From Phlegmacium glaucopus (lineage: Eukaryota > Basidiomycota > Agaricomycetes > Agaricales > Cortinariaceae): DNA of 17,687 nt. How positions within the stretch are numbered: the first letter of the stretch is position 1; every line of letters begins with the position of its first letter. The stretch is taken from contig MU130495.1 of assembly GCA_015039465.1 (NCBI GenBank), positions 156,340 to 174,026 on the forward strand, in the 5' to 3' direction. Positions 1 to 9,858 of this stretch are shown one piece after another. Under the pieces are notes generated by a model. That model was not told the DNA's origin and did not search any database. It saw only the letters and a program-made list of their open reading frames with translations. The position numbers and the translations under genes were made by a program.

Positions 1-607
1 GAATAATCCTCTGCTGCTGATTCATCTGCAATTCCTGCTTAGTCGTGATCCTCCTGGACTTCCTAAATTGTCATAAAGAGGGTGGGAAGGCTTCATGTAC
101 CGCGTGAATGATGGTTTTGGCAGTGAATGATAAGATAAGAGGTAGATAATCGAGGATAGGGGACTGAGTGTGATCCAAGAGCGAGGGAAGACTTGTGGGT
201 CCATAGCCACAACAACGATGACAAAGCCTTTTACTTAATGGGAGATGTAGTTGATGCGTCCATAAAGGGGCCGTTCTTGAAATGATGGACCAAAGATACG
301 ATCAAATGCGAGCTGATGACCGATGCAAATAGTAGATTGATCACTTTGTTGGATCACTAACCAAGGAACAAATGGATGGTAGATGCTTAGGAGCGTGTCG
401 ATAGTGAAAATGATGGAGAGCATAGTGTAAGACATTGAGAGTATGATGAGTGATGAGGGTGATAACATTGAACAAATGAGTTGTCGACCAGGAACGCGAT
501 TCAGGGCCACTTCCAAAATAGGTAAGTGAATTCAAAGTCCGCTTATTTTCATGATGGCAACTTTTAAGCTTTCTTCTCATGCTACCAATCAGTATTGGTG
601 CGTGATA
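1..607 (-). repeat. LTR copy A, partial, old
   Basis: The sequence matches the right-hand 45% of the LTRs at 2375-3785 and 10813-12220, beginning at the equivalent of position 3155 and running to the LTR edge at 607. The left part lies outside the window. Strand is given as minus because the sense LTR (starting TGTCGC in the younger copies) reads right to left. Copy A differs from the others by C-to-T or G-to-A changes at several CpG sites (307, 314, 327, 343, 580, 603) and by a deletion of about 30 bp near 175-190. The long sense-strand reading frame seen in the other two copies is broken here. The edge reads GCGTGATA instead of GCGCGACA. It may be a solo LTR or the LTR of a lost element: the bases right of 607 show no recognisable retroelement coding. 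Confidence 0.85.
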
Positions 608-700
608 CTGATTTCAACCCAAACCTCAACCTTAGAATCATACATCCCACCTTTCCGACAACCTCCGACCTTCCATCCAACTCTGCTTCCGTCACTGGTT

Positions 701-750
701 TACTCCAATACTCCAATACTCCAATCTGACTCCAATCTGACTCCAATCCT
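701..750. repeat. CTCCAATAx / CTCCAATCTGA minisatellite
   Basis: Short tandem array: three copies of an eight-base ACTCCAAT unit followed by copies extended to ACTCCAATCTG. Ordinary simple repeat, no coding role seen. Confidence 0.8.
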
Positions 751-797
751 CCATTTCACTCCATCTTCTATTTTTATTTTTCACATCACACCACTTC

Positions 798-815
798 TTA
801 ATTAATTAATTAATT
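798..815. repeat. (TTAA)n microsatellite
   Basis: About four and a half perfect TTAA/TAAT units within an AT-rich stretch. Confidence 0.85.
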
Positions 816-885
816 ATTATCATATCATTCCTTTATTTATTTTATATCGCTGTTATGTCCATATTAGTACTTAAATACCCCACAG

Positions 886-985
886 CCTAGCAGGGATCCC
901 CATCCTTTCTTCTTTGGATCCCCTGCTAGGTGAGTCACTTGTAGATATCCCTTTGAAATATTATTAACTTTGGATCCCCTGCTAG
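886..985. repeat. Inverted and direct repeats of a CCTAGCAGGGGATCC motif
   Basis: CCTAGCAGGGATCC at 886-899 is complementary (one base gap) to GGATCCCCTGCTAGG at 916-930, giving a hairpin with a loop of about 16 bases. A second direct copy, CTTTGGATCCCCTGCTAG, lies at 968-985 and matches 913-929 with the same flanking CTTT. One inverted and two direct copies within 100 bp could be a terminal repeat of a small DNA transposon or an internally rearranged end. No transposase or target-site duplication could be assigned. Confidence 0.65.
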
Positions 986-1459
986 CTTGACTAAGTCAGC
1001 CTCACAGTTGCCCTAACATTAGGAAAGGATCATCCTTTAACGGACTGAGTCCGGTCCACACAGTGGAACAATAGTCCAATTTACAGCCCCTGATTCGGGC
1101 CAATCAGACTCCATACACTCCCAGACCGTGGCTCCCTCCTTGTCTTCACAGCACACATCTCCGAGCGGCTCCTTCCTATCAGCCATGGATGATGAATGCA
1201 CCGCCCAGCTGGAAAGAGAAGTTGTCCTATTGTGAGCTCGGGACATTTAATACCAAAATAGATTTGACTGAATCATGGAGACAATCCACCGACTCGTTCC
1301 ACATAGGGACACTACAGTGTATCGAGTGATACAATTCAAGGAATGGACACAGTGTGTTGAAGGATATGTATTTGTGGGGCCCCGTAAATCTGCAAATACA
1401 GTCTACTATATTGGGAATTACACACTGTGTTGTAAGATATGGATTCGTGAAATGCCTAC

Positions 1460-2374
1460 GGCACTGGAAGGTGCCGGGCAGGCCTATCAGTATGGCCGGG
1501 GGATGGCAACCGGCATATGGTTAGTAGGCTGTATGACCTGGCCAGAGTAGTTTCCCCTGAGAGTAGTAACTCGTATCTGAGCCAGCAAGGCTCAGATCAA
1601 CCAACGGGTGCTGATATACACATGGACTTACATTGCTGGCATAGATGGGCACTGCAGGTGTCACGAAGTATGAACTGGCAGGGCAAGGATGAGCAACAAT
1701 GCCGGTATATCCTTCAAACGGCAATAGTCTGGGCCGGGAAGTGGGCTATCAACCGGCACTGAAGGGAGTGCTACGGCATGGATGAGCCGGCATGGCGGAT
1801 GAGCCATACTAGGTATGTCAACCGGCATATCAACCGGCAGAGACACCCTGAAACATAGTTGCATTATCAAAAAGGGGGGGCAGTCGTACAATCGGGGAAT
1901 AGTTGGATTAAGCTACCGTCTCTGTCACGGCATGACCGGCACTTGATTAAACCAAACCGGGAAGGCAAAAAGCAATGAGCCGGGAATACATAGGGATGTA
2001 TCAACCGGCACAACCTGTAGGAACCGGCACTGCAGCTCTAACATGGCATTGCAATTATCACTCAGAACATGTCAACCGGCAGAGACACCATGAAACATAG
2101 TTGCATTATCAATAGGGGGGCGTTGTATAAGCCGGGAAAACTTGGATGAACCTACAAACAGTATATAAACCGGCGCTGTAGGTTCAATAATGCATGCAGT
2201 GCAGGTATCAACCGGCATGGTATGACACGGAAGTACCAGGAATTGCACGGATCAGCCGGCCGTCTGCTCCACGGAATGACCGGCACTTCTTCATTAAACA
2301 AAACCAGGAAGGGAAAGTGCAATAAGCCGGGCCTAGATAGAGATGTATCAACCAGCACGATGTGTATCAACCGG
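1460..2374. repeat. Noncoding region dense in CCGGCA motifs
   Basis: About 20 occurrences of CCGG-containing motifs (mostly AACCGGCA, GACCGGCAC and AGCCGGGA) fall in about 900 bp, many in the phrase TATCAACCGGCA, with no credible ORF. The arrangement resembles the subterminal repeat zones of large DNA transposons, which their transposases bind; that role is inference. The same motif recurs less densely in the coding regions to the right and in 3786-3910. Confidence 0.65.
1830..2374. repeat. Tandem duplication, unit about 241 bp
   Basis: Unit 1 runs from about 1830 to 2070; unit 2 begins near 2072 and resumes after the solo LTR at 3786, ending near 3830. Landmarks shared in order are CAACCGGCAGAGACACC (1831, 2073), a CATAGTTGCATTATCAA box followed by a run of G, GACCGGCACTT with ATTAAACAAAACC, GATGTATCAACC, and TCTAACATGGCATTG (2037; 3796). 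Because the homology continues across the LTR, unit 1 shows what the insertion site looked like before insertion. Confidence 0.8.
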
Positions 2375-3785
2375 TATAAATTGTTGTTGTTGTATATAAA
2401 CACCAACCAGAGAGCAATGGACTAGTCTTTAAGTCAAAAGCCTCCCTGTTGTTTGTTTAGGGAAGGTATAACCTTAGACTTGTATCACACAGAGGTAGGG
2501 GGGGAGAATAGAGATGAGAAGGATGAGGATGAATGAGGAAGAGTCTTCAGTAAGACTATAGCAGTTGACAGTGGGTTGACAGTAAAGGACTGAAAAAGCG
2601 AACTCAGAGAGGTTAAGGAAGAGGATGAGGAAGAATAAGAGGGAGTCTTCAGCAAGACTATAGTAATTGACAGTGGGGATAGATTGACAGTTAAAGGCAG
2701 AAAAAAGCGAACTTGAGGAAGGAATTCACTGGAATTCCACTGAGATGATGAAAGTGGGGGGTAAGAATGAATTGAACTGAACTACCTGTCCTGGTACAAA
2801 AGAGCAGTATTTATACCCTAAGGATGAGGCTATGTAAAACAATAAAAAGAAACAAAGTACGCGCTGTCAAAGGAAGAAAGATAAAGAGAGGACAGCTGTG
2901 AGAAGAAAAGAACAATGGAAAAGAAGAAGGAACAATAAAAAAATCTGTAAAGTGTCAAAGTGTGAGAGAAAAGAAAAGAAGGCAGTGTACATAGTCCAAT
3001 AGCAAAAATATATCAACTCCATAGGCGTGTGGTCATGTCAAAAATGTGAAAGGTCCTGAGTCAACACTTGAAAGGCGCAGCCTTGTTCCCGAGAAAACAC
3101 TACTTGCCCATGGTCCCATGTCGCGCAGCCTTGATAACACTTGACACTCTGCGAGAATAATCCTCTGCTGCTGATTCATCTGCAATTCCTGCTTAGTCGT
3201 GATCCTCCTGGACTTCCTAAATTGTCATAAAGAGGGTGGGAAGGCTTCAGGTACTGCGTGAATGATGGTTTTGGAAGTGAATGATAAGATAAGAGGTAGA
3301 TGAGTGAGGATAGGGGACTGAGTGAGATCCAGGAGTGAGGTATGGCAAGATAGATAGCTGAAGCAAAGACTTGTGGGTCCATAGCCACAACAATGATGAC
3401 AAAGCCTTTGACATAATGGGAGATGTAGCTGATGCGTCCATAAACGGGCCGTTCTTGAAATGATGGGCCATAGATGCGATCAAACGCGAGCCGATGACCG
3501 ATGCGAATAGTAGATTGATCGCTTTGTTGTATCACTAGCCAAGGGACAAACGGATGGTAGATGTTAAGGAGCATGTCAATAGTGTAAATGATAGACAACA
3601 TAGTGGAAGACATTGAGGATATGATGAGTGATGAGGATGTTATTGTTGAACGAATGGTTTTGTTGACCAGGAACGTGATCAGGGCTGCTTCCAAAATAGG
3701 TAAGTGAATTCAAAGTCCGCTTATTTTCATGATGGCAACTTTTAAGCTTTGTTCTCACGCTACCAATCAGTATTGGTGCGCGACA
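2375..3785 (-). repeat. Solo LTR, copy B (Ty3/gypsy family)
   Basis: A complete LTR of 1411 bp, nearly collinear with 10813-12220. Edges are TATAAAT at 2375 and GCGACA at 3785, so in sense orientation it reads TGTCGC to TTTATA. CCGG stands directly before (2371-2374) and after it (3786-3789), consistent with a short target-site duplication. The intact counterpart of the insertion site is the first unit of the 241-bp tandem repeat (around 2023). No internal retroelement sequence adjoins it, so it is a solo LTR left by LTR-LTR recombination. It carries a sense-strand frame of 172 codons (3694-3176) and a TATA box further downstream. Confidence 0.92.
2808..2815 (-). promoter_or_regulatory. LTR TATA box (copy B)
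   Basis: On the sense (minus) strand this reads TATAAATA within GGGTATAAATACTGC, and the same element is present in copy C. It probably sets the U3/R boundary about 30 bases downstream, giving a U3 of roughly 1 kb and an R-U5 of about 0.4 kb. The assignment is by position and consensus only. Confidence 0.6.
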
Positions 3786-4012
3786 CCGGCACTACAAGTC
3801 TAACATGGCATTGAACTTGCCACTACAAACTGGATAGTATCAACCAACACTGAGAAGCATACGGCATTCAAACTCTGGACCGGTGCTGCAGGTGAATGAC
3901 TACGTTCTATTCAACATGCCAGTGAGTATTCGACAGACAGATTGAGCACAGCAATGCACAATGCGTGGAACTAAGTAGTGATGGGGATACAAGGTCTATC
4001 TACAAGTCCAGA
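3786..4012. other. KDZ-block noncoding segment
   Basis: Continuation of the second tandem unit to about 3830, then about 180 bp of unique sequence with a few ACCGG motifs. It lies just downstream of the 6003-4013 gene in that gene's transcription direction, so it may hold the 3' UTR. No clear polyadenylation signal or other element was recognised. Confidence 0.5.
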
Positions 4013-6003
4013 TTAGTCTTCTTCCTCATCAGATGAATCATCAAACAAATGATCTTGCAGGTACGCAAAATGTTCAGGGCCATAAGCACAAGCGGGCGTA
4101 GAAATCGGCGTGTCAGCCAGGGCGACATTATTGGACAATGGAAAATGGGCATCCATATCCAAGAAGGTGGGCCCAGAGGGCTTGAGCGTAATCCATGAGG
4201 GGGATATAACCAGTTGAGATCCATAGGTGTATGCGCTAGAGCCTCTGTCATCATTGCTCATGTTTGAATGCTCACTATCACTACCCAGAGTGCCGGAGGA
4301 GTACATGAGTGCTGGTGCCGGTGCCGGTGGGGATCCCTCTCTGGATACTTCATCAATATCTTGCCACTGTTCAGCTAGTAGGAATGCAGTTGTCGCTGGG
4401 TTTTGAGATACCTCAGCTGAGGCAGCGTCGTCATTGTCACTCCAGTCCTCGGCTAGCAGCAAGGCCGACGCCGGTGCTGGTGGGGATGCCTCGGCGCCGG
4501 AGGACTCGGTGTCACTCCAGATGTCAGCGAGGCCAAGTGCCGCTGCCTCGGTCTCTGCAAGTCCCTCCGTGACAGATGCATCACTGTCAGTCCAAATATC
4601 AGCGAGGCTGAGTGCCGGGGCCGGTGGCTCGTGGCCAGCAGGCGTGGACACCGAGATGTTAGTAAGATCCATAACTAGTTGTTGTGGGTCCAGAGGTGTG
4701 ATGGACATCAGGGGTGAATGCGACACAAATTTCTCGATGGATGATGCTGAACGACCCAGGGGGTTATATGAAAGGCACCCATGTCTGGACAGGCATGCTG
4801 GGATGCCAAGCTCACTGTTCGGGGGTACAAACACAGCTTCTGTGGGTACATTCTCATTTTGGCCATACGAGGTTGGATGACTGGGTGAATCCACAGTGTA
4901 TTCACCCAACATCCTACCCTCCACTAATGAAAGATCATAGCCAGAATGGGGCACGGCACCCGGCTGTGTGCCGGTTTGGCATAGAGCTAGTACCTCTTTC
5001 TTTGTAAGTGTTTCTCCCCAAGTCCATTTGTAGGATGTTGCCGGCATGCTTTGGAGACGGCTAAGTTCCGACGATGCCTTCCAAGCTACATTTTCGATTT
5101 GATACGCCGTTGTTCCTGAGGCCGGTGGTGCGCAACCGGAAGTCTCCTTCATCAGAGCAGCCTCCTGGAGCAGGTGGAATGTAGAGGCCCAGCGGAGGCC
5201 TAGTTTCCACTGGGTCTCCGATGAGGCGGCCATGCCAGAGGACAAGTTGCAAAATTTAAGAACGTCTTGAAGGACATCACTGAGGACATCACGATATTGA
5301 CTGCATCTCTGGCAGGCATTGTCACCCGCACCAGCACTGGCCAGAACACTGGTACCAGCAGTGGGAGGAACACTGGTACCGGCAGTGGAAGGGGCATCGG
5401 TCCTGGCAGGTGAACAGGCGCCGGCACCGGCACTGACACTGATGCCGATAGTAGTGTTCGTCTGACTGGGGAATTGTTCACGATAGTGATCAAGGCAGGT
5501 GCTCAGGGTAGATGTATTGAGGATCTGCATTGTGCCAAGGTCCCTTGGCTTCCGACCGGACCACCATCGATGTTCGTACTCACTCACTACTCGGCTTTTG
5601 TTGTCTTTGCCATGGGCACCCATGTCCAATATGGCCAGGAACCCGGGATCCATCGAGAGAGGTAGTGCATCCTCATGCAAAAGCCCAATACTGTCAGCAA
5701 GGGATCACACAATGATGGGGATTTCAATGGCCTGCCCAAGTGCGGACGCAATGCCAACATATGACAATACAAAGAGCGTTTCAATCATCATTAGGGGCAT
5801 ACAAAGACTCCAACAGGACCTACAAGTTCTCAATGAAGAAGATTTTGTGCCCAAGATTGCCGATCAATCTCAGCTTTGCTGATGTCGTTCACAAGTGACC
5901 AGAAACGGGACTCCGCATAGTATATCACTTCTTCAATATGGAGCAGAGTACTATCCTGGAATCCTTGCTGGACAGAAAATGGGTTGAATTGGTGGATTGA
6001 CAT
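4013..6003 (-). pseudogene. Degraded KDZ-adjacent gene, acidic repeat-bearing C-terminus
   Basis: The function is not recognised. A start ATG at 6003 opens 57 codons (beginning MSIHQFNPFSVQQGF) ending at TGA 5832-5830; this stretch looks protein-like. Between 5830 and 5680 sense-like fragments occur in two other frames with a TGA near 5712-5714, so there are unrecognised introns, frameshifts or nonsense changes. From about 5700 one frame is open to the stop at 4013 (about 560 codons). It contains Ala/Pro/Gly-rich tracts coded by GCCGGT repeats, a CQRC pair, then four imperfect repeats of about 25 residues built on LADIWSD followed by acidic residues and SPPAPA (4660-4300), and ends in an acidic tail DDSSDEEED. 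It lies on the same strand as the transposase, starting 49 bp after its stop, so it may be a second transposon gene. Exon structure of the first 300 bp is unresolved. Confidence 0.55.
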
Positions 6004-6052
6004 TGTGGAGATACAAGACTACGGTTGATAAGCCATATATGGTAAAAAAACT

Positions 6053-9000
6053 TCAGAGAGGTGATTGGTAAGCAAGATTGAATCTAGCAAAGGTACGATC
6101 TGCTTTTCTCATAATGTCCTCCCACACCGCCTGTTGCCGTCTGGCATACGCCACTGACCCGGCACTCTGGTGTTGAGGGCCGGGTGTGCCGGTGCCAGGT
6201 GGGACGGCCCATGCAAGACTTTTGAACAGGAAATAGCAGACTGTCCACTGCATTTCATACCCGGTCAGGGTGACCTCTTCTTCCCATCTCATCAGTTGGG
6301 CTCTTGCACGCAACCAATGCACCCGACGAACTGTGAAATGTGAGACTTGGAGAATGTCAATGTAAAAATTAAATGCACTTACATTCAACAATGTTTGTGT
6401 CCGGCATAGCATCGGCACCAGCAACATGACCGGTAGCTAATCCCCAACGATGACCACCGGCCGTTTGCCAGAGCCAGGAAAGTGTCAGACGTGTGGATCC
6501 AGGTTCGTTCAGATTGACTATGGCAGTGCTGGCCTTTACATCTCCCGGTGTCAAATTCTTAAATCGAGATAAAGTCGCCGGATCAGCACCAAGTATGACT
6601 AGGCATGCCCAGCATTGTGTATACAACCAGCAATGCACGGAAATTTTCAGGTTCAATTTTTTAACAGCAGCTCTTGAGTGTGTGTTGACACCTTTACGTG
6701 GCGAGACATGAATGACGTGGGAAAACTGGAAGCTCTTCTCCGCAATGAGTTCTTGGATGTGATTCAAGTGGTGATCGGCATGTGACAGCCGATGAGAGAG
6801 TTCTAAAGCACAATATTCTTATCTAACCTTTCCATTAGACGGCAGTGGTATCCATTGGTCCTCTATTGCTGGGGGACCGATGAATGATGGGATAGTATTT
6901 GAAGGTGCCGGGGGATCTGCCGGAGCTGAGACTGTGTTTGGGCCGGTAGGCACCGGCTCGTTTACAATCTCATCCCATATTTCCAGACTCTTGTTGACCG
7001 CCAGTGCAGGCTGATTACTTTCACTCACCCCAGCAAGATGCATTGCATTTTTGAGCTCGGAGAGGAGGGCTGCCAGTTGTTCACATTCCGACTCAACAGT
7101 CTGCCAGTCAATACTCCTGGCCTTTCGACTCAGTTGCCGAACCTTTGCCTGAATCTCCAGCCTACCATTTTCAGTCAATATTGAATGAATTGGTAAGTCA
7201 TTGACTCACTGTTTTTCTTCCGCTGCTAATGACATTTCCATCCATGACGCCAGTGGTGATCCCGGCATGCCAGGTGCCAGCTGTGGGACATCCCCTAGAA
7301 CATCATCCATTTGTGTGGCATACATGTCCATAACTGAGACATCATATTTTCGCATTACCTCTGCCTGCTCAACATCCTGTGTCCATTTGCCTACTGCGGT
7401 GATGCCGGCTTGATCCGTGAGATTCTGGTAATATGTTCTCGCGTGGTCCAGCATATCAACCGCAGTCCGATTGGATCTGCATAGGCTGGAGATGATGCCG
7501 AGAGTTTTCTTGTGGTTTGAATCCGTTGCATGATTGTCCAACATTTCAAACCGGTGTGCCAGCGTCGCAGTGCGTGCCGTCGGAGAAATGGCATTGAGTG
7601 ATGACCACAGAGATTCCAGAATTTCACCGGTAACGACCGCTGCACCAGGAATAAAGGATGTTGCATATTGAAAGAAACACTGATCTTTATGGGCGTGGAT
7701 GTGAAATAGGCCGATCGCAGCATCAATATCAAGGCCAAATGGGAGCCGGCTGCCGATTTGGTCCTGTAAGTGAACAAAATACTGACAGGCAATGTCATAG
7801 ATCAAGACGACACCTTGTTCAGGTTGCACATGGGTTGATTTCAATGCGTTCAGTAGGGCAAAATCAATGTTCTTCTGCTGTTATCCTCTAAACAAGTCTA
7901 CCAGTGCTTGAGGAGCATAGCACCCATGCCGGCCACAAGCAATACTGACGAGACCAGTCACATCACATAATTTGGAGGCCTGTAATGCATTCATGATCGC
8001 TCTGAATGTGTTTTCACAGGGTGCTTTCTGCCGAATAGTAAGTCAATACATAGCCAGTTCCAGAGCAACCGGCACCGGCACCGGCAGTTATATTGGCACC
8101 CAGAGAAAAATCACCCACCGTGAGCCTTTCAATGGCGGAAGCAAGGAAGTCCATGTATTCATCATTGCGTGGCATCATGCCACTTCCCTCAGAGAGCCAC
8201 ATATCACCAGCTGGATTCCTCTGCCGGACATGATCTGCTTTGAAATTACCATCAGCAACAAAGATCCGTTTGAACACCCATCTACAGTCATTTGTAAGCG
8301 CCGGCAGGAGTACTGGAAATGATTTCACTTGCCATGCAGGATCATCCTTCCAATTATGAGGGATATTGATGCCGGCTTGCGGGCATGCCGGGCAATAAAT
8401 TGCCAAGTCCCTGGCTCCCACCTCATTGACCTTGCTGTCTGTCCTGGCATAGCGGGCCCACTTCAGCTTCTTCATCCAACGCCATACCCGGCTCATTCTA
8501 TGAAACTCTCTGTACAGGTTTGTCACCTCTGCCGGGGCCATCGGCCGGGTGAGCTGGCGCATGAGTTGATAAAATTGGTATGCTGATGCCTTCAGTTCCA
8601 AGTTGCACAAACGATACAAATCCAGTACCTCCGCTGTAAATACAGTTTTGATATGTTTGAAGCTAGCTGGCAGCAACTGAGCAGCAAACAGATCCAACGG
8701 TAGAACATCATCACCTTGACAATGGCAGCTGACCATCGCAATGTGGTGAAGGCCGTTTGAGTGAACGATTCTGACATATGTGCCCGGCATGGTTGAGTCT
8801 GGACCGGCACCGGCATTGGCTCCAAGGTAGGGATGTGGGATGGTGGGATCCTCCAAATCCTCCCTGTCATCACATTCATCATCATCATCATCTTCTTCAC
8901 CTCTGTTTGTCCCTTCTTCCATATCAAACTCATCATCCTCATCAAAGAATGGTGCCGGTGCCGGTCCCAGTGGATCGCTGATGGCCCGGTGAAGCTGATC

Positions 9001-9696
9001 TTGTTCGGCATTGTCCTTCATTTCCTCCATGTCCTCCAAAAACCTACACCAACGTGTTAAGGTCTCACACATGGCTTCACCCAAATGATGCCGGACTAGA
9101 AGGTATGTGCCGACCTCCCATTGTTCTGCCAGGCGAAAGTATCCCCCGTTCCATTTCTCAATGCGATGAAACAGATTTTTCCTGTGGCCCGCACGTAAAC
9201 ATGCCCTGCACATTGGGGTACCTAGCATACAATCCTTACATCGCCATACAGCAAGGACGTTCTTCTGACAGTGCCGGCACATGCCGGTTCCATCTGGCAT
9301 TGCCTCCCGACTGAGAAAGGCTTCCAAAAATTCATCCATACGGTCGATGTATTGCCCCAGATAATCCTTTTGTGTCTGTGAAGGTGAAGACATGAATTCA
9401 GATTCATATGTCAGGTATATGCGCACTTGATAGGAATGTGTTCGTTCTGTAGGTGGGGACATATGTGCCGGCTCATACTCCATTGCAGGGACTTCCCGTT
9501 CTTTCTCAACGGCTGTCGATGTCCCCTTTGGTGTATCCATTGATACCCAGACCCACTTTTGAACTGTTGTGCCGTCAATCTGTGTTTCTGAAATTGTTTG
9601 ACATGTAACTGCCTCAGCTAAGTCAGTATCTCCCTCGACCATGGGATTCCTCCCTCGTTTGCACTTATGGCCTTTGGAGGTCATGACAGCTGACAT
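6053..9696 (-). pseudogene. KDZ-family transposase with CxC2-like zinc cluster, inactivated
   Basis: The exon model is 9696 to about 8076-8100, 8023-7210, 7161-6383 and 6330-6053; codon phases agree across all junctions, giving about 1155 codons. Introns: 7209-7162 (GTGAGT to GTAG, 48 nt) and 6382-6331 (GTAAGT to ACAG, 52 nt) are clear. The first intron ends at 8024, but its donor lies somewhere in a GCCGGT repeat and is ambiguous. N-terminal features: basic KGHKCKRGR; a zinc cluster with Cys140/143, 153/156, 163/166 and His171/177; FHRIEKWNGGYF; an acidic run near 267-280; CPACPQAGIN at 435-444; and VADGNFK, the start of the KDZ core. Core motifs downstream are DVTG, ACGRHG, YDIACQY, HIHAHKDQC, TGEILESLW and, near the C-terminus, AEKSF, LGADP and RVHWLRARAQ. 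Two in-frame TAA codons break it: 7883-7881, in the conserved FRG-x-QQKN context, and 6821-6819, just after IPLPSNGKVR. No frameshift was found in the last three exons. KDZ assignment rests on motif recognition from memory of the family. Confidence 0.88.
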
Positions 9697-9858
9697 TCAT
9701 GGAAGAGAAGGTCAACTTTACAAATGTGTATTTATGAGTGGGCCGATAAGTAACACAAGGCAGACACATTTTTACCATGAGGCACATTTTTACCATGAGG
9801 CACAAACCACGATCAAAGTTCTCTTCTTCACCTCTCATATCCCGGTTCTGATATTCTC
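9697..9858. promoter_or_regulatory. Bidirectional intergenic region between transposase and partner
   Basis: These 162 bp separate the divergent starts at 9696 (minus) and 9859 (plus), so any promoters for both genes must lie here or overlap the coding starts. It contains a perfect 18-bp tandem duplication, CACATTTTTACCATGAGG, at 9765-9782 and 9783-9800. No convincing TATA box was found. Regulatory role is inferred from position. Confidence 0.5.

Larger units (their letters stand above)
608..1459. other. Spacer with simple repeats; no supported gene
   Basis: I see no gene here. The first 280 bases are C- and T-rich and then AT-rich, with the simple repeats listed separately, followed by the 15-18 bp motif set at 886-985. 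From about 1040 to 1250 the composition is closer to coding DNA, and a minus-strand frame of 69 codons is open, but it has no recognisable motif or splice support. At 1347-1376 and 1420-1449 there is an imperfect 30-bp direct repeat (25 of 30 matching, offset 73 bp), which argues against the 91-codon plus-strand frame over it being a real gene. The CCGGC motif typical of the sequence further right first becomes frequent near 1470. Confidence 0.5.

Noticed and set aside
551..805. 84-codon plus-strand ORF
   Set aside because: It crosses the LTR edge at 607 into a minisatellite, so it is a chance frame.
1037..1246. 69-codon minus-strand ORF
   Set aside because: Composition is somewhat protein-like, but there is no motif, no splice support and no neighbouring exon; not enough to call.
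1275..1550. 91-codon plus-strand ORF
   Set aside because: It overlies an imperfect 73-bp-offset direct repeat and CCGG motifs, has no recognisable domain or splice context, and looks like noncoding repeat DNA.
1460..2374. CRISPR-like array suggested by regularly recurring AACCGGCA
   Set aside because: Repeat is too short, spacing is irregular and the organism is eukaryotic; it fits transposon subterminal repeats better.
4309..5007. Plus-strand ORFs opposite the repeat-bearing gene
   Set aside because: Antisense shadows of a biased GC-rich minus-strand frame.
6801..6825. 25-nt GT...AG intron at the second transposase stop
   Set aside because: Too short for a fungal spliceosomal intron; the frame continues through it, so a nonsense mutation is the simpler reading.
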